Shown: positions 25,848-35,109, counted from the first letter of the stretch. The stretch: DNA of 64,000 bases from Flavobacteriales bacterium (GCA_947462255.1 CANHOA010000002.1:1-64000), one strand, 5' to 3'. The notes: generated by a model not told the origin, from the letters alone. Made by a program: numbers and translations.

Positions 25848-26282
25848 CTACGATAATTTATTTGCATGGCGATGCAATAATAGCCACTTGCCCCTCTTCT
25901 TTACGTAAATTTCAGAATACATTAATGGTATTTCTATTTTTTGATCCTCAAGTATCACTGAAAAGAGCCCTTTTCCGCTAACAATAGCAACATGATTCGT
26001 GTGATTTACTTTTGTCTCACTTACCGTAACTTTCTCGTACACTAACTTATCACTTTTTAAATTAGCAAGTAAGTCCTCTTTCGATTCCACCCAACCGTTC
26101 GAATGAATGTACTTAAGGTCAGCATCTAATATCAATGACAGTGAATCAAACTGCTTCGAAATCATGAAATCGATTTTTTTTTGATGTAAAGCAATGATGT
26201 GATCGGCTATTTTATCTTTCTTCGTTTGAGAAAAAAACGGCAGGGAAAGTAAAAGGAATAAAACTAAAAGATTTTTTTTCAT
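25848..26282 (-). CDS. exported nuclear-transport-factor-2-like (DUF4440) protein
   Basis: About 144 residues with a Sec signal (MKKNLLVLFLLLSLPFFSQ), followed by an SnoaL/NTF2-like domain: ADHIIALHQKKIDFMIS, LDADLKYIHSNG and KRGKWLLLHRHANKLS. Such proteins are putative ketosteroid-isomerase-fold enzymes or binding proteins. The track start (26309) lies inside a -7 box, so I use the ATG at 26282, where the signal peptide begins. Substrate unknown. It converges on lolD with 3 bp between. Confidence 0.8.
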   Translation of the reverse strand: MKKNLLVLFLLLSLPFFSQTKKDKIADHIIALHQKKIDFMISKQFDSLSLILDADLKYIHSNGWVESKEDLLANLKSDKLVYEKVTVSETKVNHTNHVAIVSGKGLFSVILEDQKIEIPLMYSEIYVKKRGKWLLLHRHANKLS

Positions 26283-26306
26283 TGTAATAGTAAGAAGCAA
26301 GCTAAA

Positions 26307-26314
26307 CAAAGTTA
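26307..26314 (-). promoter_or_regulatory. -7 box TAACTTTG for the DUF4440-like gene
   Basis: CAAAGTTA on the plus strand, 24 nt before the start at 26282 and just beyond the stop of the next gene. It shows that this gene has its own promoter. Confidence 0.5.
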
Positions 26315-26318
26315 AAAT

Positions 26319-27506
26319 TTAATGATGACTAATTTTCTCTATGGTCACTAATTCTCGATTAAGGTGGATTTTAAACGGATCACCTGGATTTCCTTCAATC
26401 GTATAAAAATTAGCTAATCTACTTCCCACTGCTGATCTAAATTTAGCACGTATTCTTGACAGCACTTGATTGATGTTGCCTTCAGTTGGGTCTAATAATA
26501 AATTAATTGCCTGAGCAATTTGAGCCGTTTCAAAGCTATTTGTGAACGTTTCATAAAAGTGGGATATTTCAGTCTTATGGTCAATTAAATCAACAATTCT
26601 TACTCCTTCAGGATGATTTAGGAAAAATAAGTAGATTGTTTTTTCTTTCGGATTTAAATGAATTTCTAAATCCCCTAAATCTTTTAAAAAAATATGCTTC
26701 ATAAACCCTCTGATTTCCATCTTACTAGGACTGTTTAAGAACTCTGAGCGCTCCCTGAACATCATGTGTTGACGAATGCCATCCATTGAATCAAGAACTT
26801 GCCTCGCGAAAGGTCTATCAACCTCTCTATTTTGAATTACCTTCAAGCAATCGTTACAGATATCTGCAGTTCGCATCTTTAAAACAATATCTTTTTTGTT
26901 TTCGCAGAAATCCATCATGCAACCAGTAGATCCTTTATGAACACAATCCATAATTTCTTGCCTGTTTTGAAACATTTGACTGCGCAACAACCAAACTACA
27001 ATTTCATAGGCAATAGGAAAACGCGAATCAATAGAATTTCCAAGAAAGTGATGCCAATTTGATGTTTGTATGAAGTAATTTTTCATCGTTGAATCAATAC
27101 CAGCAAACCAATTTTTATCATTGGAAAAATCTGTTAATAGTATGACAAGATCTTTTTCCGGAATCTGATGCTTCATACGATAATCAATGCAAGCAGCAAA
27201 AAACGTATCCCATGAAAGTGATGGCACCTCAACAGGAAAGACAATGCTTTTCTTAGGTGTTGATTCAAACATAGAATAAGTTGGACTAATCTGTTCTCGG
27301 TTAGCAGAAAATTGTGGGGGATTTTTCTTTTCAAACTCCAATTTTGTCATCCATGAAAGTACTGGAGGAGCAGATTGTAAATATTTTGTTTCCGCTGAGA
27401 TAAATTCAATCGGACCATTAAATTGCTTTAATAAATTAACTACTTGAGAGAAATCTTCCTCTTTGAATTCGTCTGAGCGAATTAAATGAACCTTGGAATC
27501 AAACAT
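26319..27506 (-). CDS. uncharacterised protein with a Cys cluster and a Bacteroidota C-terminal domain
   Basis: 395 residues; I do not recognise a named family. Residues about 115-145 hold LVILLTDFSNDKNWF, followed by IAYEIVVWLL. At about 200-225, GCMMDFCENKKDIVLKMRTADICNDC gives a CX4C...CX2C set, a possible zinc site. About 285-390 resembles a domain I have seen in many Bacteroidota proteins: YLFFLNHPEGV, INLLLDPTEGNINQ, RIRAKF and a final LNREL. No signal peptide or TM helix. It lies alone, next to the repeat island at 27.6 kb. Enzyme or DNA/RNA-binding role is open. Confidence 0.75.
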   Translation of the reverse strand: MFDSKVHLIRSDEFKEEDFSQVVNLLKQFNGPIEFISAETKYLQSAPPVLSWMTKLEFEKKNPPQFSANREQISPTYSMFESTPKKSIVFPVEVPSLSWDTFFAACIDYRMKHQIPEKDLVILLTDFSNDKNWFAGIDSTMKNYFIQTSNWHHFLGNSIDSRFPIAYEIVVWLLRSQMFQNRQEIMDCVHKGSTGCMMDFCENKKDIVLKMRTADICNDCLKVIQNREVDRPFARQVLDSMDGIRQHMMFRERSEFLNSPSKMEIRGFMKHIFLKDLGDLEIHLNPKEKTIYLFFLNHPEGVRIVDLIDHKTEISHFYETFTNSFETAQIAQAINLLLDPTEGNINQVLSRIRAKFRSAVGSRLANFYTIEGNPGDPFKIHLNRELVTIEKISHH

Positions 27507-27643
27507 GCTTTTTCTATAAAAATTGGGGTTAAAAATGATTAGTTGAAATTACTTAAAAAATTCAATAGTCTTCGATAAAAATATAGCTTTTAAGATAGAG
27601 CAATAGCTTTAAATAAAAACAATAACTGTCCCATAATTATCAT

Positions 27644-27800
27644 TTGTCGCCTATTATGATGATAAAGGGTAGCGAATTGAAATTAGGGCTCCGTGAAGTA
27701 GCTCGTAGAGATCGCTGAAACGGTCTTATTTCAAGAGTAGAGTGAATTGAAGAATAATCAGCGACTTGATTTTTTGCTCCTTTTTCATCAAGGAAAAAGT
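27644..27800 (+). repeat. dispersed structured repeat R2, copy A
   Basis: About 131 nt align gap-free with the reverse complement of 43230-43362 (16 mismatches by eye, about 88 percent identity). Nested pairs are visible: TTGAAAT (27677) / ATTTCAA (27728), CCGT (27691) / ACGG (27720) and AGC (27700) / GCT (27714). An AT-rich tail hairpin follows (CTCCTTTTTC / GAAAAAGTAG). The rest of 27507-27942 holds no supported gene. Confidence 0.75.
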
Positions 27801-27942
27801 AGAAGAAAAGAGACAGAAGATCACGTGAACATCAATCTTTATTAAACTCGAATCATTTTTACCAGACACTAATCTGAAAAATTCAAAAAAAGCATGGATA
27901 AGTAGCAACTTATCCATACTCATTTTAAAAGTTAGAAATCCC

Positions 27943-28608
27943 TTAAGACTCCTTATTTCTTATGTCTTTATTTTTAAAAATATCAAAAATATCTTTTTTT
28001 GTAGTTCCTTCTGCCTTGGTTTTAGAATATTCTCTCATAGATTCATTAACATTGTTCATCATCCCAGCATAATTTTCTTTACTGAATGACATCACGTTTT
28101 CATTTCTAATGTTAAGCATTTTTGAGGTATGAATCGCGTCTAAGTCAGCGCCTAAAAAACTAAAGGTCCATCTTTCTGTCGCATCTAATTCTTTAATCAT
28201 GCGCGCAATATCATGATAAGTATAGAAGCGCGAAGCATTTTCATGGCCATCGGTAATGATTATTAATACCACAGATGCTAAATCCTGCTCGATTTCTGGT
28301 CCGTAAATAGATTTTATATCGTAAATAGATTTTCCAATTGCATCCAACAAGGCAGTGCTACCACTCGGAATGTATGAGATTGGGCTCAAAAAGTTAACGG
28401 ATGACGCTTTTGAATTTTGAATAATCGGTGATACCTGATCATTAAAAAAAGTTAAATAAACCGCGTATTCCTGTTCCTTAAATTCGATTTCAAGATCTTG
28501 AACCGTTTTTAAATTCGTGTTGAAACCTGCAATTGTTTGCGTTTCACTCCCGTGCATAGAACCACTCTTATCAATGATAAAGTGATAAATTGTTTTTTTG
28601 TTTTTCAT
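27943..28608 (-). CDS. von Willebrand factor A domain protein
   Basis: A 221-residue single VWA domain with the full MIDAS set: DKSGSMHG near residue 11, a STALLDAI threonine near residue 78 and LIITDGHENAS near residue 110. No signal peptide or TM segment, so cytoplasmic. Such stand-alone VWA proteins often work with AAA+ ATPases or tellurite/stress modules, but none is next to it. A promoter box is present at 28633. Confidence 0.85.
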   Translation of the reverse strand: MKNKKTIYHFIIDKSGSMHGSETQTIAGFNTNLKTVQDLEIEFKEQEYAVYLTFFNDQVSPIIQNSKASSVNFLSPISYIPSGSTALLDAIGKSIYDIKSIYGPEIEQDLASVVLIIITDGHENASRFYTYHDIARMIKELDATERWTFSFLGADLDAIHTSKMLNIRNENVMSFSKENYAGMMNNVNESMREYSKTKAEGTTKKDIFDIFKNKDIRNKES

Positions 28609-28632
28609 AGCTTTTAAGTTTTAAAGTTGATA

Positions 28633-28640
28633 CAAAATTA
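28633..28640 (-). promoter_or_regulatory. -7 box TAATTTTG for the VWA gene
   Basis: CAAAATTA on the plus strand, 24 nt before the start at 28608. Confidence 0.45.
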
Positions 28641-28861
28641 GCTCCCGAATGCTCCTTAATATATTCCTTGCAAGGTTGCAAAGCTCAAGTCCAAATTCAA
28701 ATCTTCCGTCATAGAGAAGAAACCAATTTATCCATATGAAAAACAAAAAAACAATGACTATGAAACTAAAAGAGTGCATAAGAAGCAACTGTGTAACAGT
28801 CAATCAAGAAAATTTATGGTAGCAAAAACGCATAATTATAAACAATAACTAAAATCCAACT

Positions 28862-29827
28862 ATGATAAGAAACAAAAAAATTTACACCTTTTACACACCA
28901 AAACAAGTATGCATAAATAAAATTAAGGACTTGTCTTTCTCACAATCGCCCTTAAAACCAAAATTGTTAATGGAGCGAATTAACTCCTTAGGTTTTTCTG
29001 AAATGCTCGATCAAAAAAGCGATTTTAAACCCTTAGAGAAAGAGAGTTTTTTTCTTGCACATTCAAAAGAATATGTTGAAAATGTATTCAATAAAACGGG
29101 AAATTACAAATCCAACAACCTACCATGGTCAAAAAATTTGGTGAATAGTCTTGGCTACACAAATGCATCATTATATCATGCAAAACGACATGCGATCTTG
29201 CATCCTGAAAGTGTAACCTTTGCACCTATATCAGGAATGCACCACGCAAGACCAACTAGCGGATCTGGATTTTGCACATTTTCAGGGCAAGTTATTTCTG
29301 CGATTAAAATATATGAGGAATTCGGTCTCTCTGGTGCTTATTTCGATTTAGATGGGCATTATGGAAACAGTATAGAAGATACGAGAGAATTTAATCCCTT
29401 GTTAAATAAAGCGATCCCTCAAGGCTGCAATGTAAACCCATTTGGAAATAACGAAGAATACACGGCTGATTTCGCAAGAAAATTAGTCTTGATTGGCAAT
29501 CAAATTAAATTAGGAAAAATACATTATGTTGTATTTGCACATGGTGCTGACAGCCACATGGATGACGATCTAGGATGGAATTGTGATACCTATCACTGGG
29601 TGAAATGTGCAGAAATGTTTGCAAACTGGGTGAACGAAATCTCTAATGAAATTGGGAAGCCCTTGCCTGTTACACTGGCTTTGTTCGGAGGATACCGGAA
29701 AAACAATTACACCGCAGTGCTAGATTTACACATTAAATCGATACTAAAAATTAGTAATATCGTTTGTGGAACAAGTTTCAAGGATAACTTAGAGATCCCT
29801 GAAAAATATCCAAGTCTAACAAAGTAA
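28862..29827 (+). CDS. histone deacetylase-like (AcuC/class II) amidohydrolase
   Basis: A 321-residue zinc deacetylase fold. The active-site parts are in order: GMHHA (His pair), YFDLDGHYGNS (Asp and His zinc ligands of the DxDxH motif), HGADSHMDD (third ligand Asp) and FGGY (transition-state Tyr). The second His of the usual HHGNG is Tyr here. It probably deacetylates small molecules or lysines of proteins; acetylpolyamine and acetyl-CoA synthetase deacetylases are in this superfamily. It starts 253 bp from the divergent VWA gene and no neighbour defines its substrate. Confidence 0.85.
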   Translation: MIRNKKIYTFYTPKQVCINKIKDLSFSQSPLKPKLLMERINSLGFSEMLDQKSDFKPLEKESFFLAHSKEYVENVFNKTGNYKSNNLPWSKNLVNSLGYTNASLYHAKRHAILHPESVTFAPISGMHHARPTSGSGFCTFSGQVISAIKIYEEFGLSGAYFDLDGHYGNSIEDTREFNPLLNKAIPQGCNVNPFGNNEEYTADFARKLVLIGNQIKLGKIHYVVFAHGADSHMDDDLGWNCDTYHWVKCAEMFANWVNEISNEIGKPLPVTLALFGGYRKNNYTAVLDLHIKSILKISNIVCGTSFKDNLEIPEKYPSLTK

Positions 29828-29881
29828 AAAAATTCTTCGGTTTAAGAGATCCGCTCATGCACATTGTTCTATTTTTACCAC

Positions 29882-30634
29882 ATGGAATTAAATGAACTAA
29901 AGGAATTTCTTGATTTTAAAGCAGAGCAATATGAGAATCCTTCATTTTTGGAACACGATCCAATTCAACTTCCGCATAAATTTTCGCGAAAGGAAGACAT
30001 TGAAATCATAGGTTTTTTAATGGCTACAATCGCCTGGGGGAATCGAAAAAGCATCATCAATAGTGGGAATAAACTAATGGAGATAATGGGAAATTCACCC
30101 CATGACTTTATCATGGAATATACTAAAAAGAAGCCCTTTCATTTTGTGCATAGGACATTTAACACCGATGATTTAGATTTCTTTTTTCGTTCCCTACACC
30201 ATATGTATAAATCGAGTAATTTGGAATATGCTTTTTGTGGAGGAGATCAAAACAAGGACGTAAAAACTGCTATAAATCAATTTCGAACGGAATTTCTTTC
30301 AATTGAGCATCTTTCGCGGTCAGACAAACACGTATCGAATCCTCAAACCCAATCTGCCTGTAAGCGACTAATTATGTACTTACGTTGGATGATCCGAGAT
30401 TCGAAAAAAGGTGTCGATTTTGGAATTTGGAAAGGAATGCCCCCCTCCGAACTTTATATTCCACTAGATGTCCACACGGGAAACATCGCAAGAAAATTAG
30501 GAATGCTAAAACGAAAACAAAACGATTGGGCTACAAATGAAGAATTAATAGAAATATTAAGGGATTTCGATCCCATAGATCCCGCTAAATACGATTTCGC
30601 ACTGTTTGGATTAGGCGCTTTCGAAAAGTTTTAA
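29882..30634 (+). CDS. TIGR02757 family (DUF2400) protein
   Basis: About 250 residues. Family hallmarks: IGFLMATIAWGNR near the N-terminus, FVHRTFN, KRLIMYLRWMIR, DFGIWKG, and LYIPLDVHTGNIARKLG; the end FALFGLGAF fits too. The family is distantly related to HhH-GPD DNA glycosylases, but its function is unproven. The track starts at a TTG (29864); the ATG at 29882 is better. It follows the HDAC-like gene by about 54 bp on the same strand. Confidence 0.88.
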   Translation: MELNELKEFLDFKAEQYENPSFLEHDPIQLPHKFSRKEDIEIIGFLMATIAWGNRKSIINSGNKLMEIMGNSPHDFIMEYTKKKPFHFVHRTFNTDDLDFFFRSLHHMYKSSNLEYAFCGGDQNKDVKTAINQFRTEFLSIEHLSRSDKHVSNPQTQSACKRLIMYLRWMIRDSKKGVDFGIWKGMPPSELYIPLDVHTGNIARKLGMLKRKQNDWATNEELIEILRDFDPIDPAKYDFALFGLGAFEKF

Positions 30635-30644
30635 TCTATAAAAA

Positions 30645-31334
30645 TTATTGTATGATTAAGGATTTTTCAGTTAGATAACCCAGCACTACTTTAGAAACAG
30701 AATCCACTTTTTCAGCTTTTACTTTTTGGTCATTTATCTCCTCACATTTCACATAATTATACCTGCCTTTATCCCACGAAAATAAACAATGATAAAAATA
30801 TTTCTGCTTGTCATAACGTTCGAAAAAGCGGATAACAATATCATCATACTCAGTTTTAGATTTTCTTCGCTCAATTATATAGCCATTAAAAGCATTAACC
30901 TGTTGTAATTTATTGTTTTTCCTTTCAAAAATCATAAATAAACGAGTTGGAAAAGCATGCACACCCGATCGAACCAATAGCATAAAACCATTCTGAAAAT
31001 CACTGTTGTTTTTCAATGGAAAAAATCGAAAAAAGCGCGGACTACATGCTGGCTCATCTAGATTGTTATTTTTTATGGTCAAGGTATCACAAATACCTAT
31101 TTCGTGAAGTAATCTTGGCTCATTACCTTGGGTAAAAGCATTCAAATTAAAATCAGTTGATATTTCTTTGCCCGGCAAACTAATTTTAGGTTTGACAGGA
31201 ATTGGTTTCTTTAATTTCCCAGGAACTAAATAATATAAAAGTCCAACACCAATTATACTTACCAATAAGATGATTCCTCTTCGATAAAATAGCTTTGATG
31301 ACTTTACTTTTCCGATTTCTTTATTTTGTGTCAT
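30645..31334 (-). CDS. hypothetical single-pass membrane protein
   Basis: 229 residues: a basic N-terminus, one TM helix (GIILLVSIIGVGLLYYLV, about 20-38), then an extracytoplasmic domain beginning with Lys/Pro-rich GKLKKPIPVKPK. No family recognised. It follows the HMG-CoA-lyase-like gene by 12 bp, in the pyrD unit. Confidence 0.72.
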   Translation of the reverse strand: MTQNKEIGKVKSSKLFYRRGIILLVSIIGVGLLYYLVPGKLKKPIPVKPKISLPGKEISTDFNLNAFTQGNEPRLLHEIGICDTLTIKNNNLDEPACSPRFFRFFPLKNNSDFQNGFMLLVRSGVHAFPTRLFMIFERKNNKLQQVNAFNGYIIERRKSKTEYDDIVIRFFERYDKQKYFYHCLFSWDKGRYNYVKCEEINDQKVKAEKVDSVSKVVLGYLTEKSLIIQ

Positions 31335-31346
31335 AGAATAATCGTA

Positions 31347-32210
31347 TTAATTTATCTCAAATAATCGCCTTGCTTCTGCTTCTGCCAATGAGAATGCATG
31401 TTTATCAAGTGTATTATCTATATTATTTAGTGCCATCCAAAGCAGTAATTCTTCCGTGCCTAAGTTCCCAGTTAAGTCATCTTTGGCCATTGGACAGCCT
31501 CCCATTCCCTTAAGAGCAACATCAAATCTTCTACAACCCGCTCCAAATGCAGCATCTAACAACGAATAAGAATGATTAGGTTTCACATGGAAATGAGCAC
31601 CTAATTCTGTGGAAGGTAATTCTTTACTGAAAAGCTCAAATAAACCACGAACATTTTCAGCACTTGCACAACCTATCGTGTCGGAAAGTGCCAAAGTAGT
31701 TATTCCTAACTTATTTACAAGTTTTTCAGCCCAAGCAAGTGCCAAAATCGGACTCCATTCTTCTCCATATGGATTTCCAAAACCCATTGATAAATAGATA
31801 ATTAACTCTTTTCCCTTATTAGCGCTTAGCGCTTGAATTCGTTCAACAGTATCAAATGCATCTGCAATTGAGCTATTGGTATTCCGTTGTTGAAACTGTT
31901 CAGAGATAGAAAATGGAAAGCCTATACAATTAATTTCATCAAATTCTAATGCCTCTTTTGCCCCTCTTTCGTTGGCAATAATCGCTAATAATTTAGTCGT
32001 ATTATTTAGCTCCAAACCCTTTAAAACTGCTGCTGTATCTCGCAGTTGAGGTATTGCCTTTGGCGAGACAAAACTTCCAAAATCAATGGTGTCAAAACCA
32101 CATTTAAGTAAGCTATTAATGTACGTGATTTTATCCGCGGTCGGAATAAATTCAACAATCCCTTGCATAGCATCACGTGGACATTCAACAATTTTTATGC
32201 TACTGCTCAT
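31347..32210 (-). CDS. hydroxymethylglutaryl-CoA lyase (DRE-TIM family)
   Basis: 287-residue DRE-TIM barrel, cleaving HMG-CoA or a related 3-hydroxyacyl-CoA. It shows [10 protein letters not shown] (R-D pair), [23 protein letters not shown] metal-binding segment and [21 protein letters not shown], the HMGL signature. It fits leucine or isoleucine catabolism, as does the E1 gene at 56 kb. It overlaps the end of pyrD by 11 bp. Exact substrate is inferred. Confidence 0.85.
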   Translation of the reverse strand: MSSSIKIVECPRDAMQGIVEFIPTADKITYINSLLKCGFDTIDFGSFVSPKAIPQLRDTAAVLKGLELNNTTKLLAIIANERGAKEALEFDEINCIGFPFSISEQFQQRNTNSSIADAFDTVERIQALSANKGKELIIYLSMGFGNPYGEEWSPILALAWAEKLVNKLGITTLALSDTIGCASAENVRGLFELFSKELPSTELGAHFHVKPNHSYSLLDAAFGAGCRRFDVALKGMGGCPMAKDDLTGNLGTEELLLWMALNNIDNTLDKHAFSLAEAEARRLFEIN

Positions 32211-33255
32211 TGATCTTCTTGGTTAAAATAGCTTTATTTATTCGTTTGTTCAAGAAAGGTCCTTCATAAATAAATCCCGTATAAAGTTGTAATAAACTCG
32301 CTCCAGCATTCAACTTTTCTATTGCATCAGCAGCAGAATGAATCCCGCCAACACCAATAATTGGAAAAGCACCTTTAGATTTATCGTGAATATAGCGAAT
32401 AACTTCGGTTGATCTTTTTTCCAGAGGCTTTCCTGATAAACCACCCGCTCCAATATTTTCAACCATTGCTGAGCTAGCCTTCAAGTCAGAACGATCGGTT
32501 GTGGTATTCGTAGCAACTAAACCATCTAACTTAATACTGAGCATTATTTCAATGATATCATCCAATTGCTCATTAGATAAATCCGGAGCTATTTTTAACA
32601 ATAGTGGCTTTTGTACAGGAAAGGTCGCGTTGACTTCCTGCAAGGCAACTAATAATTTATTTAAGGGTTCCTTTTCTTGTAAAGCTCGTAAATCCTTAGT
32701 ATTTGGAGAGGAAACGTTTACTACAAAATAATCAACATGATCAAATAATACCTTGAAGGAAGCAATATAATCAGATGTTGCATCTTCGTTTAAGGTGGCT
32801 TTATTTTTACCAATATTACCTCCAATAATGAGTTTTGAATTTGGGGATTTCTTTTTCAAATTTTCTACCGCAGCATGCATTCCATTGTTATTGAAACCCA
32901 TTCGATTAATAATCGCTTCATCTTTTTTCAATCGAAATAATCGTGGCTGATCATTACCCGGCTGAGCCAAAGGAGTTACCGTTCCAATTTCGACGAATCC
33001 GAAACCACAATATTCCATTTCGCGATAACAAGAGGCATTTTTATCAAATCCTGCAGCCAATCCAACAGGATTCGGGAAGTCAATGCCAAAAACTTTACGC
33101 ACTAACAATGGCGATTCGACACAAAAAAGACGTTTAAAGATATACTTAGAAAAAGGTAATTTTAAGGTGCCTTTTAGAAGCAATACAGTAAAGGAATGGG
33201 CTTTTTCGGCAGGAAGTAAAAAGAGAAGAGACCTAAAAAGGTTATATAAAACCAT
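32200..33255 (-). CDS. pyrD: dihydroorotate dehydrogenase (quinone), class 2
   Basis: Membrane-associated FMN enzyme of pyrimidine synthesis, using quinone as acceptor. 351 residues with the hydrophobic N-terminal helix pair typical of class 2 enzymes, then [44 protein letters not shown] and GVGGI. All are canonical. It leads the unit pyrD-HMGL-hypothetical. Confidence 0.95.
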   Translation of the reverse strand: MVLYNLFRSLLFLLPAEKAHSFTVLLLKGTLKLPFSKYIFKRLFCVESPLLVRKVFGIDFPNPVGLAAGFDKNASCYREMEYCGFGFVEIGTVTPLAQPGNDQPRLFRLKKDEAIINRMGFNNNGMHAAVENLKKKSPNSKLIIGGNIGKNKATLNEDATSDYIASFKVLFDHVDYFVVNVSSPNTKDLRALQEKEPLNKLLVALQEVNATFPVQKPLLLKIAPDLSNEQLDDIIEIMLSIKLDGLVATNTTTDRSDLKASSAMVENIGAGGLSGKPLEKRSTEVIRYIHDKSKGAFPIIGVGGIHSAADAIEKLNAGASLLQLYTGFIYEGPFLNKRINKAILTKKINEQ

Positions 33256-33287
33256 ATAACTTTTACAACGAATAAAAAATTAAACTT

Positions 33288-34244
33288 TTAAACCTTGTAT
33301 TTACCTGACGATTTGGAAAGAGATTTAGATCGCTGACGACCATAATCTTTATAAGTAATGTTTCGGGTAATTACGAAGTTAAGCTGGTAAAAAGCATCCT
33401 TTTGTTTTGAATCACCGCGCTGATATGAAGCACCAAACCAGTCAAAAACAATAGGATTGCCCGGAGTGCTCTGAGTTACACTGTAGTCAGATGGATTTGC
33501 CACAAGAGCATGTTCAGGAGTAAATAATGAGGGATCTGCATAAACAGTGGAAACGTCATCTATATAATCTGAGAATGTTTTAACATATGATGCCTCAATA
33601 CCAAATCTCCAAGAAGTACCAAGCCCAAAACGAACACCAACTCCCATAGGGATGGTCAAGGTAATTGGGGAATACGGTTTGGATTGACCTTCCGTTTTTA
33701 TATCCCGAAGATTATACACTTTTCCGTTATATTCTCCTTTAGGATTAAAATAAGCAGCACCAAGTCCTGTAAATAAATAATATTGCTGATTTTTATTTTT
33801 TCCTTTTGCTTTACCAGGAAGTGAATACGTTGGAGAAAATTTTTCAACGGAAAAAGCGATCCATTCAATGCGTTGCTGAAGTTCAAATACACCTGTCTTG
33901 AAATTTAAATTTCGAGCATTTCGGATGGATTCCTCAGATAATTTATCATCGCCTTTCAAGGTAAAATAACTAAGCTTAGTAGTGGTTGCAAAAGAAGGGT
34001 GAAAACGATAACGAAATCCTATCATACCATTTATTCCTGTTGATGGCCAATCGATATCTTTCATACTGTAATCAATACCGGCCGTAGCACCACCGCCCAA
34101 ATCGCCATTAAATTGAGTAGCGCCAAATCCAAAAATAATTTCTTTTTTATTTAAAGACCAATTTTTTTGAGAATTAAAATTAATGTGCTGAGCACTCAAA
34201 AAAGTTAGGGAGAAAATCGAAAATAGAATGAATACAAATTTCAT
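33288..34244 (-). CDS. outer-membrane beta-barrel protein, DUF6089-like
   Basis: 318 residues with a signal peptide (MKFVFILFSIFSLTFLSAQ). The mature part begins with IIFGFGATQFNGDLGGG, a start reminiscent of DUF6089 barrels (GxxxYxGDL). Amphipathic strands continue to ITYKDYGR. Its C-terminus is basic and Ser-rich. Envelope function unknown. A promoter box with a good upstream TTTG lies just before it. Confidence 0.75.
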   Translation of the reverse strand: MKFVFILFSIFSLTFLSAQHINFNSQKNWSLNKKEIIFGFGATQFNGDLGGGATAGIDYSMKDIDWPSTGINGMIGFRYRFHPSFATTTKLSYFTLKGDDKLSEESIRNARNLNFKTGVFELQQRIEWIAFSVEKFSPTYSLPGKAKGKNKNQQYYLFTGLGAAYFNPKGEYNGKVYNLRDIKTEGQSKPYSPITLTIPMGVGVRFGLGTSWRFGIEASYVKTFSDYIDDVSTVYADPSLFTPEHALVANPSDYSVTQSTPGNPIVFDWFGASYQRGDSKQKDAFYQLNFVITRNITYKDYGRQRSKSLSKSSGKYKV

Positions 34245-34261
34245 TTTAATAAATTATGGTT

Positions 34262-34294
34262 CAAATATAACAAAAAAAACCAATCTACCGCAAA
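34262..34294 (-). promoter_or_regulatory. promoter, TTTG-N21-TATATTTG (minus strand)
   Basis: On the plus strand CAAATATA (34262-34269) is the -7 box and CAAA (34291-34294) the upstream element. It serves the DUF6089-like gene at 34244. Confidence 0.55.
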
Positions 34295-34346
34295 ACTACA
34301 AAGTAGTATTGAGATAAACTGGTTAAATCTAAAAAATAATTCCGAA

Positions 34347-34529
34347 TTATATCAACAACATATACAAAGAAATTCCTCCTATTATTGAAGATAAACCTAC
34401 GGCTCCATAAAACCATGGATTTATCCATTTTTTCTTTGTGGGTAAACTCGATAAGATTTTATTAAAATCTTGTCTTGAATTGATTTCAGCTGATGTTACC
34501 TCTTTTTTGTCGATATAAATTTTTACCAT
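34347..34529 (-). CDS. small membrane protein next to an ECF sigma factor
   Basis: 60 residues: a soluble N-terminal half (MVKIYIDKKEVTSAE...) and a C-terminal TM helix (WFYGAVGLSSIIGGISLYMLLI). It begins 7 bp after the sigma factor stop, so it may be co-translated. That position is where anti-sigma factors commonly are, but this protein is much shorter than a zinc-type anti-sigma domain. Function unknown. Confidence 0.65.
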   Translation of the reverse strand: MVKIYIDKKEVTSAEINSRQDFNKILSSLPTKKKWINPWFYGAVGLSSIIGGISLYMLLI

Positions 34530-34536
34530 AATTACA

Positions 34537-35109
34537 TTATTTAGTCTTATTAAAAAGTTCTTTTAATTTAAGTATTGCTCTAAACGTTTTCACTTTCGCA
34601 TTATTTTCTGTTAATCCTATAATTTCACCTATTTCTTTAAATGATCTCTTCTCGAAAAAGCGCATTTCAATTAATTGTAATTGATTTTCTTTCAGTAAAG
34701 GCAAACATTTTAATAATTTGGCTTTATTCACTTCAGAGTAGTCTTCGATAAATTCCTCGATTACTTGAGCTATTTGTACGGAGTCAATTTTAACTGTTCT
34801 CTGTGCTTGCTTATCACGAAAAGATTGATACAATTCACTTTTAGCAATTCGAAACAACCAAGAAGAAAAAGGAACGCCACGAAATTCATATCGGCTTAGA
34901 TTCGTTAAAGCTTTTACAAAAACACAAGATGTGATGTCGTAAGCTACCTCTTCTTCGTCTACTCTTTTGTTAATATACCGGAATATTGATTCGTAGTATT
35001 TTTTGTACAAAGGAGCAAAATGAGAAGGGTTTAACTTGGCCTTTTCGATAAGTTGGTTTTCCTCTTCAAGACGTAAAGTATCTTGGTAATACATCATGTT
35101 AATAGCCAT
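34537..35109 (-). CDS. ECF-type RNA polymerase sigma factor
   Basis: 190 residues with a sigma region 2 (LYKKYYESIFRYINKR, DITSCVFVKALTNLSRYEFRG, SWLFRIAKSEL) and region 4 helix-turn-helix (LPLLKENQLQLIEMRFFEKRSFKEIGEIIGLTENNAKV). Directs polymerase to an alternative promoter set, typically for envelope or stress genes. The short membrane protein follows. M1 or M5 (MMYYQ) could be the start; I keep the track's ATG. Regulated by whatever its membrane partner senses (inferred). Confidence 0.9.
   Translation of the reverse strand: MAINMMYYQDTLRLEEENQLIEKAKLNPSHFAPLYKKYYESIFRYINKRVDEEEVAYDITSCVFVKALTNLSRYEFRGVPFSSWLFRIAKSELYQSFRDKQAQRTVKIDSVQIAQVIEEFIEDYSEVNKAKLLKCLPLLKENQLQLIEMRFFEKRSFKEIGEIIGLTENNAKVKTFRAILKLKELFNKTK

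Noticed and set aside
27726-27923. 65-residue minus ORF ending KIKSLIILQFTLLLK
   Set aside because: It shares its C-terminal end with the ORF at 43095-43280 only because both read through R2 repeat copies; it has no other support.
28621-28803. 60-residue minus ORF with one hydrophobic segment
   Set aside because: Its end overlaps the VWA gene's promoter box, and it has no family resemblance; may be chance in AT-rich DNA.
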